From contig NZ_JAUFRA010000007.1 in assembly GCF_030410045.1 (NCBI RefSeq), positions 62,001-126,000 of the forward strand: a stretch of DNA of 64,000 nucleotides, read 5' to 3'. The stretch comes from Marivivens donghaensis (lineage in GTDB: Bacteria > Pseudomonadota > Alphaproteobacteria > Rhodobacterales > Rhodobacteraceae). This document shows positions 17,869 through 25,975 of the stretch, in pieces. The notes beneath the pieces are model-generated. The model was not told the origin of the DNA. It did no database searches and saw only the letters and a program-made list of their open reading frames with translations. The position numbers and the translations under genes are program-made. How positions within the stretch are numbered: the first letter of the stretch is position 1; each line of letters starts with the position of its first letter.

Positions 17869-19317
17869 TTGAACCGTGCCCTGTCGGCTTATGGCCTGCC
17901 ATTGGCCGCAGGGATGGCACTGTCTTTGGGACAAGAGCCTGTCGCGCTCCCCGTCATGATCTTACCCGCGCTGGTTCTATTCGCTCTGCTATTGCAGGGA
18001 TTAGAGGCGCGGGCGGCGGCGGGACGCGCGTGGCTGGTTGGGTTCGGGTATTTCGGGCTGACGCTCACGTGGATTGTGAACCCGTTCTATGTGGAGGCTG
18101 ATCTCTATTCTTGGATGGCGCCTTTTGCGGCAGTGCTACTGCCTGCAGGACTTGCCGCATTTTGGGCGGCGGGCGTATGGGTGGCCTTTCGCATCGGTCG
18201 GGGCATGTCGGCATGGGCGCTGGGCCTGATCCTCGCTGAATTGGCGCGCGCGCATTTGTTCACGGGGTTCCCGTGGGTGCAATTTGGCCAAGGATACCTC
18301 GATACAATCAGCGCATCTTTGATGGCCTATATCGGGGCAGAGGGGCTGTCTGTTCTGATCATCGTTGTTGCAGCAGTCGCGGCAGCAGCGATGCGGTATC
18401 GCTCGGCGATCATTCCTGTATGTGCGGCCTTGTTGCTGCCCGCAGTCACCTATTCACCTGACCCACAACCCAGCGATGGCCCTGTGGTCCGATTGGTCCA
18501 GCCAAGCGCACCGCAGGATGAAAAGTGGATCCCTGAACGGGCAGAGGCTTTCTACCGCCGTATGATCGCAGCAACCGAAGCAGAGCCGCCTGTCGATCTG
18601 GTGGTCTGGCCTGAAACTGCGATCCCATATCTGCTTAACTATTCTGGCCCCATCCTGACCGACATCGCGGATACGTCGAACGATACCCCAGTGATCTTTG
18701 GCGTGAACCGCGAAGAGGGTGGTCTCTATTACAACAGCCTCGCCATGGTTGGTGCGGGCGGAGCGGTTGATGCGATCTATGACAAGCGGCATCTGGTGCC
18801 GTTCGGCGAGTACATCCCCTTTGGCGACCTGCTGGCCCGTTTCGGCATCCACGGTTTAGCGGCGGCGGATGGTGCGGCCTATGCGGCAGGGCAATCGGGC
18901 GATCTGATCACTGTGCCAGAAGTTGGCGGTATTTTGCCCCTGATCTGTTACGAGGGGATTTTTCCGAGCATGTCCGCCAGCGCCGAGCGTCCCAGAGCCT
19001 TGGTCCTCATTACCAATGACGCGTGGTTTGGCCCCGATGCTGGTCCGCGCCAACATTTCGCCCAAGCCCGTCTGCGTGCTATCGAACAGGGACTTCCTAT
19101 GGTGCGGGTGGGGAATACAGGGCTAACGGCGATGATCGATGCGCGCGGTGCTGTCACCGCATCGCTGCCGTTTGAAACGGTCGGATATGTGGATGCGACA
19201 CTCCCCCAAGCCCGCGCAGAGACTATTTTTGCTCGATTTGGATCGTGGCCATTGGTAATAGTGATCCTTTTGTCATGCTCAGCCGTAGCAATACGACGCC
19301 GGATAATATCCGGTTGA
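17869..19317 (+). CDS. lnt: Apolipoprotein N-acyltransferase
   Basis: Inner-membrane enzyme that adds the third acyl chain to lipoproteins. The 482-residue product has hydrophobic helices in the first 190 residues and near the C-terminus, around a nitrilase domain with the catalytic Glu in VVWPETAIPY, Lys in YDKRHLVPFGEY and Cys in LICYEGIFP. The start is a TTG three bases after the corC stop, with GAGGA upstream, so the genes are co-translated. The lipoproteins in this window (about 15.0, 38.3 and 46.3 kb) would be its clients. Confidence 0.95.
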   Translation: MNRALSAYGLPLAAGMALSLGQEPVALPVMILPALVLFALLLQGLEARAAAGRAWLVGFGYFGLTLTWIVNPFYVEADLYSWMAPFAAVLLPAGLAAFWAAGVWVAFRIGRGMSAWALGLILAELARAHLFTGFPWVQFGQGYLDTISASLMAYIGAEGLSVLIIVVAAVAAAAMRYRSAIIPVCAALLLPAVTYSPDPQPSDGPVVRLVQPSAPQDEKWIPERAEAFYRRMIAATEAEPPVDLVVWPETAIPYLLNYSGPILTDIADTSNDTPVIFGVNREEGGLYYNSLAMVGAGGAVDAIYDKRHLVPFGEYIPFGDLLARFGIHGLAAADGAAYAAGQSGDLITVPEVGGILPLICYEGIFPSMSASAERPRALVLITNDAWFGPDAGPRQHFAQARLRAIEQGLPMVRVGNTGLTAMIDARGAVTASLPFETVGYVDATLPQARAETIFARFGSWPLVIVILLSCSAVAIRRRIISG

Positions 19318-19354
19318 CCTAGAACGCACAGAGGATTAGCCGTCCTCCATTATG

Positions 19355-19402
19355 CCCCCACAACGGCTTCCTGGCGTGGCGGGTTCACCCTAACGGAGCA
19401 TT
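19355..19402 (+). promoter_or_regulatory. SAM/SAH riboswitch in the metK leader
   Basis: The segment CACAACGGCTTCCTGGCGTG followed by GGAGCA just before the metK ATG matches the compact SAM/SAH riboswitch known from Rhodobacterales metK leaders. An outer stem (CCAC / GTGG) closes a loop whose GCTTCC pairs with GGAGC to form a pseudoknot. GGAG is also the ribosome-binding site, so ligand binding would block initiation and give feedback of SAM on its own synthesis. Confidence 0.88.
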
Positions 19403-19405
19403 TCA

Positions 19406-20587
19406 ATGTCACGTAACGACTATATTTTCACTTCGGAATCGGTTTCCGAAGGCCATCCGGATAAGGTTTGCGACCGTATCTCGGACACCATTCTTGATGC
19501 ATTTCTGGCTGAAGAGCCCGAGGCCCGCGTTGCCTGCGAAACCTTTGCGACCACAAATCGTGTCGTAATCGGTGGCGAAGTTGGCCTGTCGGATCAATCC
19601 AAACTTACTGAATACATGAACGCCGTGCCGGACCTCGTCCGTGGCGCGATCAAAGACATTGGTTACGAACAAGACAAATTCCACTGGAATACGGTCGAGA
19701 TCACCAACCTTCTTCACGAACAGTCTGCGCATATCGCCCAAGGCGTTGATGCGACCGCGGACAAAGATGAAGGCGCAGGCGATCAGGGCATCATGTTCGG
19801 CTACGCCACAAACGAAACCGAAGCGCTTATGCCTGCGCCGATCCAATACGCACATGCGATCCTGCGCCGTCTGGCCGAAGTTCGCAAAAACGGAACAGAG
19901 CCTGCGCTGGGACCGGATGCGAAATCTCAGCTGTCGATCCAGTATCGTGATGGCAAACCCGTTGGCGTGACCTCGCTGGTTCTGTCGACGCAGCACCTTG
20001 ATGAATCGCTGTCGTCGAATGACGTGCGTGCAATTGTTGAGCCCTACATCCGCGAAGTGCTGCCCGAGGGCTGGCTGACCGACGCGACTGAATGGTGGAT
20101 CAACCCAACAGGCAAGTTTGTCATTGGTGGCCCCGATGGGGATGCGGGTCTGACGGGCCGTAAGATCATCGTGGACACCTACGGCGGCGCGGCTCCGCAT
20201 GGTGGCGGCGCGTTCTCTGGCAAAGACCCAACCAAGGTTGACCGTTCGGCGGCATATGCTTCGCGCTATCTGGCAAAGAACGTTGTTGCTGCTGGTCTGG
20301 CTGACAAATGCACCATCCAGTTGTCCTATGCGATTGGCGTAGCAAAGCCGCTGTCGATCTACGCAAACACCTACGGCACAAACACCGTGGATGAGGCTGC
20401 GATCGAACGCGCGGTTGCGCAAGCCATGGACCTGACCCCACGCGGCATCCGCACTCATCTAGGCCTGAACAAACCGATCTATGCCCGCACTGCAGCTTAC
20501 GGCCACTTTGGTCGTGCGCCCGAGGCGGACGGTGGTTTCTCTTGGGAACAGACCGATCTGGTCGAGACGCTCAAGAAAGCGGTTTGA
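19406..20587 (+). CDS. metK: S-adenosylmethionine synthetase
   Basis: Makes SAM from methionine and ATP in the cytosol. It has 393 residues, normal length. The signatures are ATP site EGHPDKVCDRISD, GAGDQGIMFGYA, and the glycine-rich P-loop-like GGGAFSGKDPTKVDRSAAY. The start ATG is six bases after the GGAGCA that closes the SAM/SAH riboswitch. A terminator follows directly after the stop. Confidence 0.97.
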   Translation: MSRNDYIFTSESVSEGHPDKVCDRISDTILDAFLAEEPEARVACETFATTNRVVIGGEVGLSDQSKLTEYMNAVPDLVRGAIKDIGYEQDKFHWNTVEITNLLHEQSAHIAQGVDATADKDEGAGDQGIMFGYATNETEALMPAPIQYAHAILRRLAEVRKNGTEPALGPDAKSQLSIQYRDGKPVGVTSLVLSTQHLDESLSSNDVRAIVEPYIREVLPEGWLTDATEWWINPTGKFVIGGPDGDAGLTGRKIIVDTYGGAAPHGGGAFSGKDPTKVDRSAAYASRYLAKNVVAAGLADKCTIQLSYAIGVAKPLSIYANTYGTNTVDEAAIERAVAQAMDLTPRGIRTHLGLNKPIYARTAAYGHFGRAPEADGGFSWEQTDLVETLKKAV

Positions 20588-20596
20588 TCCAATGAA

Positions 20597-20626
20597 AAAG
20601 GCGGCCTTCGGGTCGCCTTTCTTTTT
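20597..20626 (+). terminator. Rho-independent terminator after metK
   Basis: AAAGGCGGCC, TTCG tetraloop, GGTCGCCTTT (one G-T pair), then CTTTTT. Confidence 0.92.
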
Positions 20627-20656
20627 GGTTTATTGCGCGCAGAGCACGGAGTTGCT

Positions 20657-21382
20657 ATGGCGCCGCCCATGACCGCATCGAACAAACACCCCGAAGCCCC
20701 TTGGCGCAATTTCTACGGCCGTATTCATGGGAAAACCCTGAATCAGGCTCAGAAGGACTATCTGGACGAAGATCTAGAGGCCTTGTCGCCAGGTGCGGTG
20801 AGCTGGGACATTAACCCTAATCGTGACCCCATTGATATGGACGCGCGGTTTAAGGGTAAACCAGTTTGGCTCGAAATCGGGTTCGGTGGGGGCGAACACC
20901 TCGTTCACATGGGTGAAACCTACCCCGAGATTGAGATCATCGGTTGTGAACCGTTTATGAACGGTGTCGCGATGCTCTTGGGCAAGATACGCAAGCTGCA
21001 AACCCAGAACGTTGCTGTCCATCCGGGCGATGCGCGGGATTTGTTCGACGTTCTCCCCGATCACTCGATTTCTAAAGCATTCCTGAACTACCCCGACCCG
21101 TGGCCGAAAAAGCGCCACCACCGTCGTCGGTTCGTGACCGCAGAACATCTGGAGCCGCTGTTCCGTGTGTTGAAGCCAGGTGCAGAGTTCCGCGTGGCGA
21201 CGGATATTCCTGACTATGTGCGTCAAACTCTGATCGAAGTGCCCAAGGCAGGGTTCGTCTGGCAAGCCGAAGGCCCACAGGATTGGAGCCAACCATGGTC
21301 AGATTGGTATTCAACCCGCTATGAGCAAAAAGCCCTGCGTGAAGGTCGGACGCCTCATTATCTGACGTTCGTTCGCCCATAG
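20657..21382 (+). CDS. trmB: tRNA (guanine-N7-)-methyltransferase
   Basis: SAM-dependent methylation of tRNA G46. The 241-residue product shows the SAM site LEIGFGGGEHL, the TrmB signature NYPDPWPKKRHHRRR and the C-terminal TRYEQKALREGR. ATG 20657 is used because GGAG lies five bases upstream; the frame is open eight codons further without support. It follows metK, its cofactor source, but behind a terminator. Confidence 0.96.
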   Translation: MAPPMTASNKHPEAPWRNFYGRIHGKTLNQAQKDYLDEDLEALSPGAVSWDINPNRDPIDMDARFKGKPVWLEIGFGGGEHLVHMGETYPEIEIIGCEPFMNGVAMLLGKIRKLQTQNVAVHPGDARDLFDVLPDHSISKAFLNYPDPWPKKRHHRRRFVTAEHLEPLFRVLKPGAEFRVATDIPDYVRQTLIEVPKAGFVWQAEGPQDWSQPWSDWYSTRYEQKALREGRTPHYLTFVRP

Positions 21383-21495
21383 TGGAATTAGGATGCGGAC
21401 GATAACCTAAAAGTTGTAATTTCTGTGTGGAATTGAACACAAAAAGATAGCGTCGCTTACCTTTTGGATTTTCGTGCTGAAAGACTAGTCTCACC

Positions 21496-21534
21496 TTGAT
21501 ACAGGTTTCTCATAAGATTCCATTATTTATGAGA
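21496..21534 (+). promoter_or_regulatory. Promoter-like element with palindromic operator for the zinc-ribbon gene
   Basis: TTGATA (21496-21501) and CATTAT (21521-21526) are 19 bases apart and could be -35 and -10. The perfect repeat TCTCATAA-N11-TTATGAGA (21508-21534) covers the spacer, the -10 and the expected start of transcription, as a repressor operator would. Transcription would then begin only about ten bases before the ATG at 21543. In RNA the same repeat would form a hairpin. Confidence 0.45.
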
Positions 21535-21542
21535 TTTCTACC

Positions 21543-21710
21543 ATGGATGCAGTTCGGTTGTTTAAATGTCCGAAGTGCGATCACAAACTTCGGTTCGGAT
21601 CTGAGTTTTGTGGTTGGTGTAACGCTCGTACGCCTTTGCGGAACCGCAAAGGTTTTTGGGTGGCTTCGGTGATCGCGCTTTGCGCGGCTGGCGTGATTTT
21701 GACGCGATAG
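21543..21710 (+). CDS. 55-residue zinc-ribbon protein with one membrane helix
   Basis: Unrecognised small gene. The product has a compact zinc-ribbon, CPKC (about 9-12) and CGWC (about 23-26), a basic linker RNRKG and one transmembrane helix (about 38-53) ending in LTR. The Cys4 motif and hydrophobic tail argue for a real protein, with the ribbon probably facing the cytosol next to the positive linker. No good ribosome site is seen except GAGA inside the upstream repeat, so translation may be nearly leaderless. A clean terminator follows 30 bases after the stop. The function is unknown. Confidence 0.72.
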   Translation: MDAVRLFKCPKCDHKLRFGSEFCGWCNARTPLRNRKGFWVASVIALCAAGVILTR

Positions 21711-21740
21711 CTGTTTTTTAAGAGACCAAGATAAGGGACG

Positions 21741-21764
21741 AGGCGGCGTAAATGCCGCCTTTTT
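21741..21764 (+). terminator. Rho-independent terminator after the zinc-ribbon gene
   Basis: Stem AGGCGGC / GCCGCCT with loop GTAAAT, followed by TTTTCG. Confidence 0.88.
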
Positions 21765-21791
21765 CGTTTTCGAACGCTGCGGTTTTTTGAG

Positions 21792-21900
21792 TCATCCACA
21801 TGAAATTTCGGCGATGGCTGCGTTATCCCCAAGAAAGTGCTTTACAGAATAGCGCCTCTCGGCCCACCATATATCGTATGGGGTTGTGGATATATCCACA
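21792..21900. other. Cluster of near-consensus DnaA boxes
   Basis: Four 9-mers differ from TTATCCACA by one base within 109 bases: TCATCCACA (21792), TTATCCCCA (21823), and two overlapping ATATCCACA copies on opposite strands that form the 16-bp palindrome TGTGGATATATCCACA (21885-21900). The stretch is intergenic between a terminator and the YbjN-type gene and is locally AT-rich. It could be an origin-related or DnaA-regulated promoter region, or chance. Confidence 0.35.
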
Positions 21901-21971
21901 GGTCCTTGAGCAGGCACCAAGCGCTAGGGACGCTGCTTATGCCCAAGCGCAATAGCGAACGAGGCCGAGCA

Positions 21972-22475
21972 ATGGCACTGACCGAGCATTTCGAAGACAG
22001 CGGTGACATTCATCCGATTGATGTCGTTGAAAACATCGCTGAATTTCACGAATGGGAATTCGACCGTATCGCGGACGACCAAATCGCGATGCAAGTCGAA
22101 GGCCAATGGCGCACCTATTCCATCACTCTCGCGTGGTCCCACTATGATCAGACCCTCCGTCTGATCTGCACCTTCGATATGGAGCCACCCGCACACCGCG
22201 AGCCCGCCTTGTATGAGGCGCTGAACGCGGCGAATGAGATGTGCTGGTCTGGTAATTTCACATGGTGGACAGGGCAAAAGGTCATGGTGTTCCGTTATGG
22301 TCTGGTGCTTGGCACCGACCAGATCGCAACGCCTGATCAGATCGATACGATCATCGGTGCGGCGGTCATGAGCTGTGAACGGTTCTATCCTGCGTTCCAA
22401 CTGGTCACTTGGGCCGAACGTGACGTTGCAGAGGCGATGCAGATCGCCCTCACCGAGGCTTACGGCACCGCGTAA
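21972..22475 (+). CDS. YbjN domain-containing protein
   Basis: Cytosolic protein of 167 residues resembling the YbjN/type III chaperone-like fold: PIDVVENIAEFHEWEFDRIADDQIAMQVEG, then the LRLICTFDMEPP strand and long helices to the end. The molecular function is not established. The ATG at 21972 has GAGG seven bases upstream; an upstream ATG at 21939 in frame gives an atypical basic extension. It precedes proC on the same strand by about 90 bases, as often seen in Rhodobacteraceae. Confidence 0.85.
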   Translation: MALTEHFEDSGDIHPIDVVENIAEFHEWEFDRIADDQIAMQVEGQWRTYSITLAWSHYDQTLRLICTFDMEPPAHREPALYEALNAANEMCWSGNFTWWTGQKVMVFRYGLVLGTDQIATPDQIDTIIGAAVMSCERFYPAFQLVTWAERDVAEAMQIALTEAYGTA

Positions 22476-22565
22476 CACTTTATCGGCGGGGCGGGGATCA
22501 ACCGCCGCGCCTTGAACCCGTTCGTTTGCCTGCTATCAATAGTGCAAATGACACGGGGAATTCTC

Positions 22566-23381
22566 ATGAATATGGATGATGTTGCGCATCGCGGTCTGGT
22601 TTTGCTGGGCTGCGGTAAAATGGGTTCGGCTATGCTGGCGGGCTGGTTGAAGTCGGGACTGCCCGCAACCTCTGTCTGGGTGAACGACCCATTCCCGAGC
22701 GATTGGCTCAAGGCGCAAGGGGTGCACGTGAATAAAGCGCTCCCTGCTGATCCAGCGGTTGTTCTAGTTGCGGTGAAACCACAGATGATGGGTGATGCCC
22801 TGCCGACCTTGCAGGCCTTGGGCAATGGCACGACCGTGTTCCTGTCTGTTGCAGCTGGGATCACAATTGCCACCTATGAGACAATGTTGGGTGCCCAGAC
22901 GCCAATCATTCGCGCGATGCCGAACACGCCCGCTGCGATCGGTCGTGGGATCACGGCCATCGTTGGCAATGCTCATGCGTCTGGCCCAATGCTCGATCTT
23001 GCTGATGCGCTGTTGTCGGCGATAGGGCAGGTTGTGCGCCTTGAGGGTGAACATCAGATGAGCGCGGTCACCGCGATTTCTGGCTGTGGTCCTGCCTATG
23101 TTTTCCACCTGATCGAAGCGATGGCTGCGGCGGGTGTCGGCGCGGGACTTGCGCCTGATCTGGCGATGAAGCTCGCCAAAGCGACGGTGGGTGGTGCAGG
23201 CGCACTGGCTGAAGAAGCCGCTGAGGACCCTGCAACGCTCCGCCAAAATGTGACCTCTCCGAACGGAGTGACCTATGAGGCCTTGCAAGTTCTGATGAAC
23301 GACACAGATGGTTTTCCGCCACTTCTCGTTCGTGCGGTCGAGGCTGCGGTGAAACGGGATCAGGAACTGTCCAATGGCTGA
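22566..23381 (+). CDS. proC: Pyrroline-5-carboxylate reductase
   Basis: Final step of proline synthesis, NADPH-dependent. The 271-residue product has the dinucleotide motif LLGCGKMGSAM, the conserved VKPQMM, RAMPNTPAAIG and the C-terminal signature around SGCGPAYVFHLIEAM and TSPNGVTYEAL. ATG 22566 has GGGGA seven bases upstream. It overlaps the next gene by eight bases. Confidence 0.96.
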   Translation: MNMDDVAHRGLVLLGCGKMGSAMLAGWLKSGLPATSVWVNDPFPSDWLKAQGVHVNKALPADPAVVLVAVKPQMMGDALPTLQALGNGTTVFLSVAAGITIATYETMLGAQTPIIRAMPNTPAAIGRGITAIVGNAHASGPMLDLADALLSAIGQVVRLEGEHQMSAVTAISGCGPAYVFHLIEAMAAAGVGAGLAPDLAMKLAKATVGGAGALAEEAAEDPATLRQNVTSPNGVTYEALQVLMNDTDGFPPLLVRAVEAAVKRDQELSNG

Positions 23382-23712
23382 CATCGACTTTGACGATTTC
23401 CTAAAGGTGGACATCCGCGTGGGTCGTGTCATCCGTGCAGAACCCTATCCCGAGGCCCGCAAACCCGCGATCAAGATGTGGATCGATTTCGGAGGAGAGA
23501 TCGGTGAGCGTCGCAGTTCGGCGCAAGTGACCAAGCACTACACGCCAGAAGAGCTTGTTGGGAAACAGGTGATGGGCGTTGTGAATTTCCCGCCTCGGCA
23601 AATCGGGAAGTTCATGTCTGAGGTTTTGGTGCTCGGGCTGCCTGACGAAAATGGCGACATTGTTTTGGTTGGCCCCGATGACGTGGTGCCAGTCGGGGGG
23701 AGGCTACATTGA
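23374..23712 (+). CDS. tRNA-binding / CsaA-like protein
   Basis: Single OB-fold domain of 112 residues with the Trbp111/CsaA pattern VDIRVGRVIRAEPYPEARKPAIKMWIDFGGEIGERRSSAQ and VVNFPPRQIGKFMSEVLVLG. CsaA proteins bind tRNA-like structures and have been described as export chaperones. It overlaps proC upstream and the dehydrogenase downstream, so all three are probably co-transcribed. Confidence 0.9.
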   Translation: MADIDFDDFLKVDIRVGRVIRAEPYPEARKPAIKMWIDFGGEIGERRSSAQVTKHYTPEELVGKQVMGVVNFPPRQIGKFMSEVLVLGLPDENGDIVLVGPDDVVPVGGRLH

Positions 23713-24659
23713 AGAAACTACTCATCACGCGCCAAATCGCGGAACCTGTTCTCGAACAGGCGGCGGGGCTGTTTGATCTGACTGTTCGGACGGACGGTAA
23801 TCCGTTGACTGTCGCAGACGCGGCAGAGGCTTTGGCGACTTACGACGCGATCCTGCCGACCTTGGGCGATGCGTTCTCGGCTGATGCTTTTGCGGGGGAA
23901 ATGCGGTGCAAGATCCTCGGGAATTTCGGTGTTGGGTATAACCACATCGACGCGGCCGCTGCTGCTAAGGCTGGGGTGATCGTCACCAACACGCCTGACG
24001 TTCTGACGGATGCGACGGCTGATATCGGCCTGACTCTCATCCTCGCCACCGCACGTCGTGCGGGCGAAGGCGAACGGATGCTGCGTGCGGGCCAGTGGGA
24101 GGGCTTTGGCCCGAAGGTAAAACTCGGCACTCATGTGACGGGTAAACGCGTTGGTATCGTCGGCATGGGCCGCATCGGTCAAGCGGTTGCGCGTCGTTGC
24201 CACTACGGGTTCGGGATGGAAGTGCTGTTCTATAACCGCAGCCCCAAATCGGTAGATTTCCCTGCGACACAGATCAGGAGCCTGACCGAGCTTGCAGCGT
24301 CTGTCGATTTCCTCGTTGTGACTGTGCCCGGTGGCGCAGAGACGCGGTATTTGATCAACGCCGACGTGCTGGGTGCCATGCAGCCACACGGGATTTTCGT
24401 GAACATTGCACGGGGTGAAGTGGTCGATGAAACCGCGCTGATCGATGTGCTGGAGGCGGGTAAGATCGCGGGTGCTGGTCTGGACGTGTATGAAAACGAA
24501 CCGCATGTGCCTGCGCGTCTCGTGGCGTTGGAAAACTGTGTACTGCTGCCGCACCTTGGCTCTGCGACAGTCGAAACCCGTCAGGCGATGGGGCAGATGG
24601 CGCTCGATAACATCATCGCGTGGAGCGAGGGTCGTGAGCCGCCGCAGCGGGTGAATTAA
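23709..24659 (+). CDS. D-isomer-specific 2-hydroxyacid dehydrogenase (glyoxylate/hydroxypyruvate reductase type)
   Basis: NAD(P)H-dependent reductase of 316 residues. It has the Rossmann motif GIVGMGRIGQAVA, the catalytic Arg in NIARGEVVDE, Glu in GLDVYENEP and His in LPHLGSAT, in the order expected for the family. The start is a TTG at 23709 with GGAGG five bases upstream, overlapping the csaA-like stop. It probably reduces glyoxylate or hydroxypyruvate; a specific substrate is inference. It converges on tdk with a four-base overlap. Confidence 0.9.
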   Translation: MKKLLITRQIAEPVLEQAAGLFDLTVRTDGNPLTVADAAEALATYDAILPTLGDAFSADAFAGEMRCKILGNFGVGYNHIDAAAAAKAGVIVTNTPDVLTDATADIGLTLILATARRAGEGERMLRAGQWEGFGPKVKLGTHVTGKRVGIVGMGRIGQAVARRCHYGFGMEVLFYNRSPKSVDFPATQIRSLTELAASVDFLVVTVPGGAETRYLINADVLGAMQPHGIFVNIARGEVVDETALIDVLEAGKIAGAGLDVYENEPHVPARLVALENCVLLPHLGSATVETRQAMGQMALDNIIAWSEGREPPQRVN

Positions 24660-25240
24660 CCGCGATCACCCACGGCTTCGCGCCAATGTCGGCGGCAAAG
24701 GGATACGTAGCGATCATTGCCGCCGATCGACACCTGCGCACCATCGGTCACAACGACGCCGTTTTCGTCTTTGCGCACGACCATGGTCGCTTTTTTCCCG
24801 CAATGGCAGATCGTCCGCACTTCACGCATTTCGTCCGCAAGGGCGAGCAGAGCCGCTGAACCAGGGAACAGTTTGCCCTGAAAATCGACGCGCAGCCCGT
24901 AGCACATGATCGGCACGTTGAGGTCATCCACCACGCGGGCGAGCTGCCAGACTTGGGTCTCCGTCAGGAACTGAGCCTCATCGACGAAAACACAGGCGCA
25001 AGGACCTTCGTTCAGGCGGGTTTCGATCTGGGCAAAGAGATCGCTTTCGGGCGTGTAGGTATCGGCATCAGCACCGATGCCGATACGGCTCGCAATGCGG
25101 CCAGCGCCTGCACGATCATCAAACCGCGCCGTCAGCAGATAGGTCTGCATTCCGCGTTCGATATAGTTGTGACTCGCTTGCAAGAGGATCGTCGACTTGC
25201 CAGCGTTCATGGTCGAATAATTGAAATAGAGCTTTGCCAT
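24656..25240 (-). CDS. tdk: Thymidine kinase
   Basis: Class II thymidine kinase of nucleoside salvage, 194 residues. The P-loop is in STMNAGKST, the acidic FVDEAQFL is the DExQ-type Walker B, and the zinc site is in the C-terminal region (CHCGKKA and SLCRRHW). ATG 25240 gives the family start MAKLYFNYSTMN. The frame is open 94 codons further upstream but without similarity. No clear purine ribosome site precedes the ATG. Confidence 0.94.
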   Translation of the reverse strand: MAKLYFNYSTMNAGKSTILLQASHNYIERGMQTYLLTARFDDRAGAGRIASRIGIGADADTYTPESDLFAQIETRLNEGPCACVFVDEAQFLTETQVWQLARVVDDLNVPIMCYGLRVDFQGKLFPGSAALLALADEMREVRTICHCGKKATMVVRKDENGVVVTDGAQVSIGGNDRYVSLCRRHWREAVGDRG

Positions 25241-25543
25241 GGCAGAGGAATAAGCGGCAGAACCGTCCAGATGCAAGAGGGCTGTCTCAGGTGATTTGAG
25301 CGGCCAGAGAACGCGGTGCGGTGAAGATCGGCAAGCCGCCAACAGCGCGCAGGATGGGGTCGCATTCTCTGGCCTAGCGCGGCGGTTCCGCAGCGCATTC
25401 TGGAAACTGAATCGGGGCATGCGGTGCGGTAAATGCACGCTATGCGCGCTGATGTATGGTAAATTAACCAATAACGTGTAATGGGAAACAATCGGGTTGG
25501 TTCCCCGAAATAAAATGTACACCGCGTTAGAGGTTCATCCGTA
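25241..25543. other. Divergent intergenic region without a recognised gene
   Basis: About 300 bases between tdk and the gene at 25544. The tdk-proximal part is GC-rich and open on the minus strand but unlike any protein I know. The distal part (about 25450-25520) is AT-rich, with TAAATTAACCAATAA and a TAAAAT, and probably holds promoters. No tRNA, repeat or strong terminator is visible. Confidence 0.5.
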
Positions 25544-25975
25544 GTGAATGGTTATTTGAAAAAACACACCGAGGCCTTGGTCAAAGATGTCGGGATCGAG
25601 GTGGCCTGTCGCGTTTCGGGCAAGTCCAAGGCGACCTTGGGTCGGTATTACTCTGAAGCTCCAGAACATGCCGAACGCTATATGCCAGTCGATACCGTGG
25701 CCGCATTAGAAGCCGTCGCGTCCTATCCGCATGTGACATCTGCTTTGGCCGAAATTCGTGCGATCAAACTAGGTGATGCAGAGACGCAGCCCGAAGGCCT
25801 TTGCGCGATCATGATCGGGTTGAGCGAGCAGTATGCTACTTTGATGGCTGAATTTGGTCGCTCGCTTGAGGAGGACATGTCCGAGAACGACACCCGCCGT
25901 ATGCTGCGCGAGGCGATGGCGCTACAGAAAACCTTATTGGGCCTGAAAGTGCATCTCGAACGTCGCGTGGTCTGA
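25544..25975 (+). CDS. Hypothetical protein with HTH-like N-terminus
   Basis: The 143-residue product is soluble. Residues about 15-60 (KDVGIEVACRVSGKSKATLGRYYS...MPVDTVAALEAVA) read like a helix-turn-helix of the phage-regulator type, followed by long helices rich in Leu, Glu and Met that may dimerise. The GTG start is weakly supported. Its stop abuts exactly the stop of the convergent KAS III-like gene. I infer a DNA-binding protein; the target is unknown. Confidence 0.7.
   Translation: MNGYLKKHTEALVKDVGIEVACRVSGKSKATLGRYYSEAPEHAERYMPVDTVAALEAVASYPHVTSALAEIRAIKLGDAETQPEGLCAIMIGLSEQYATLMAEFGRSLEEDMSENDTRRMLREAMALQKTLLGLKVHLERRVV

Noticed and set aside
25241..25522. 94-codon N-terminal extension of thymidine kinase
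   Set aside because: The family starts at MAKLYFNYSTMN; the upstream translation is Arg/Pro/His-rich without similarity.
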